A DNA stretch of 7,008 bases from Erysipelotrichia bacterium (lineage in GTDB: Bacteria > Bacillota_I > Bacilli_A > Erysipelotrichales > Erysipelotrichaceae): the NCBI GenBank assembly GCA_009916335.1, contig SAAR01000179.1, forward strand, positions 1 to 7,008, given 5' to 3'. A program made the translations under genes and the position numbers. The notes under the pieces are model-generated. The model worked only from the letters and a program-made list of their open reading frames with translations. It did no database searches and was not told where the DNA came from. Position 1 is the stretch's first letter. Each line of letters begins with the position of its first letter. Positions 6,962 to 7,008 of the stretch are shown piece after piece.

Positions 6962-6977
6962 AATGGGTTTGTGTGAT

Positions 6978-6983
6978 AGTATA
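6978..6983 (-). promoter_or_regulatory. Candidate -10 box for the small ORF
   Basis: TATACT on the minus strand matches five of six bases of the TATAAT consensus, but no -35 box is visible. If used, transcription would start near 6971, giving a leader of about 67 nt that contains the hairpin and U-run. Confidence 0.25.
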
Positions 6984-7008
6984 AAGACGGTTGATGTAGT
7001 CGCTTTAT

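Noticed and set aside
6958..6985. Plus-strand promoter-like TTGGAA-N16-TATAAA
   Set aside because: Only four of six -35 bases match, the boxes overlap the terminator-like stem, and no downstream gene is visible. Kept as a note only.
6963..7008. Plus-strand ATG opening a 15-codon frame (MGLCDSIKTVDVVAL) to the right edge
   Set aside because: It is too short to judge and lacks a clear SD. Its product faintly recalls primase N-termini, but sequence beyond the window would be needed.

Overview
The window is one minus-strand operon-like block carrying a type I restriction-modification (RM) locus. Base composition is AT-rich, every clear gene reads leftward, and the Hsd proteins resemble those of Campylobacterota (Sulfurospirillum/Arcobacter/Campylobacter-like). 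The taxon is an inference from style and composition only; no rRNA or marker gene is present.

Right to left, which is the direction of transcription, the layout is as follows. (1) About 7008-6905 is a leader region with a hairpin plus U-run lying just before a very strong Shine-Dalgarno (SD). (2) 6904-6770 encodes a 44-residue Ser/Lys/Ala-rich protein of unknown function. (3) 6769-6605 is a 165-bp gap with a weak hairpin and the likely hsdM promoter. (4) 6604-4871 is hsdM, the N6-adenine DNA methyltransferase subunit. (5) 4874-3501 is hsdS, the specificity subunit with two target-recognition domains. It starts with GTG and overlaps the hsdM stop by 4 nt. It ends in an unusual tail built on a perfect 11-bp palindrome. 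(6) 3500-3411 is a short gap with two tiny possible ORFs. (7) 3410-1746 encodes a 554-residue protein with an N-terminal Schlafen-type AlbA_2 domain, a central RecG-C-terminal-like GHKL ATPase domain and C-terminal winged helices. (8) 1745-1674 is a gap filled by a tandem 11-bp repeat whose last copy supplies the best SD for the next gene. (9) 1673-1 is hsdR, the nuclease/translocase subunit; 557 residues are visible and the gene runs off the left edge.

HsdM and HsdS would form the modification enzyme, and adding HsdR gives the restriction complex. The AlbA_2/ATPase protein is not a core RM subunit. Its position between hsdS and hsdR recalls the 'restriction-linked' accessory genes known from Campylobacter hsd loci, so an accessory defence or regulatory role is plausible but unproven. 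The most unusual DNA features are the 11-bp repeat array at the hsdR ribosome-binding site and the palindromic hsdS 3' end. Both lie at gene junctions where the amount of each subunit could be set. I see no tRNA, rRNA, CRISPR array, insertion sequence or transposase. No stretch over 300 bases lacks a gene.
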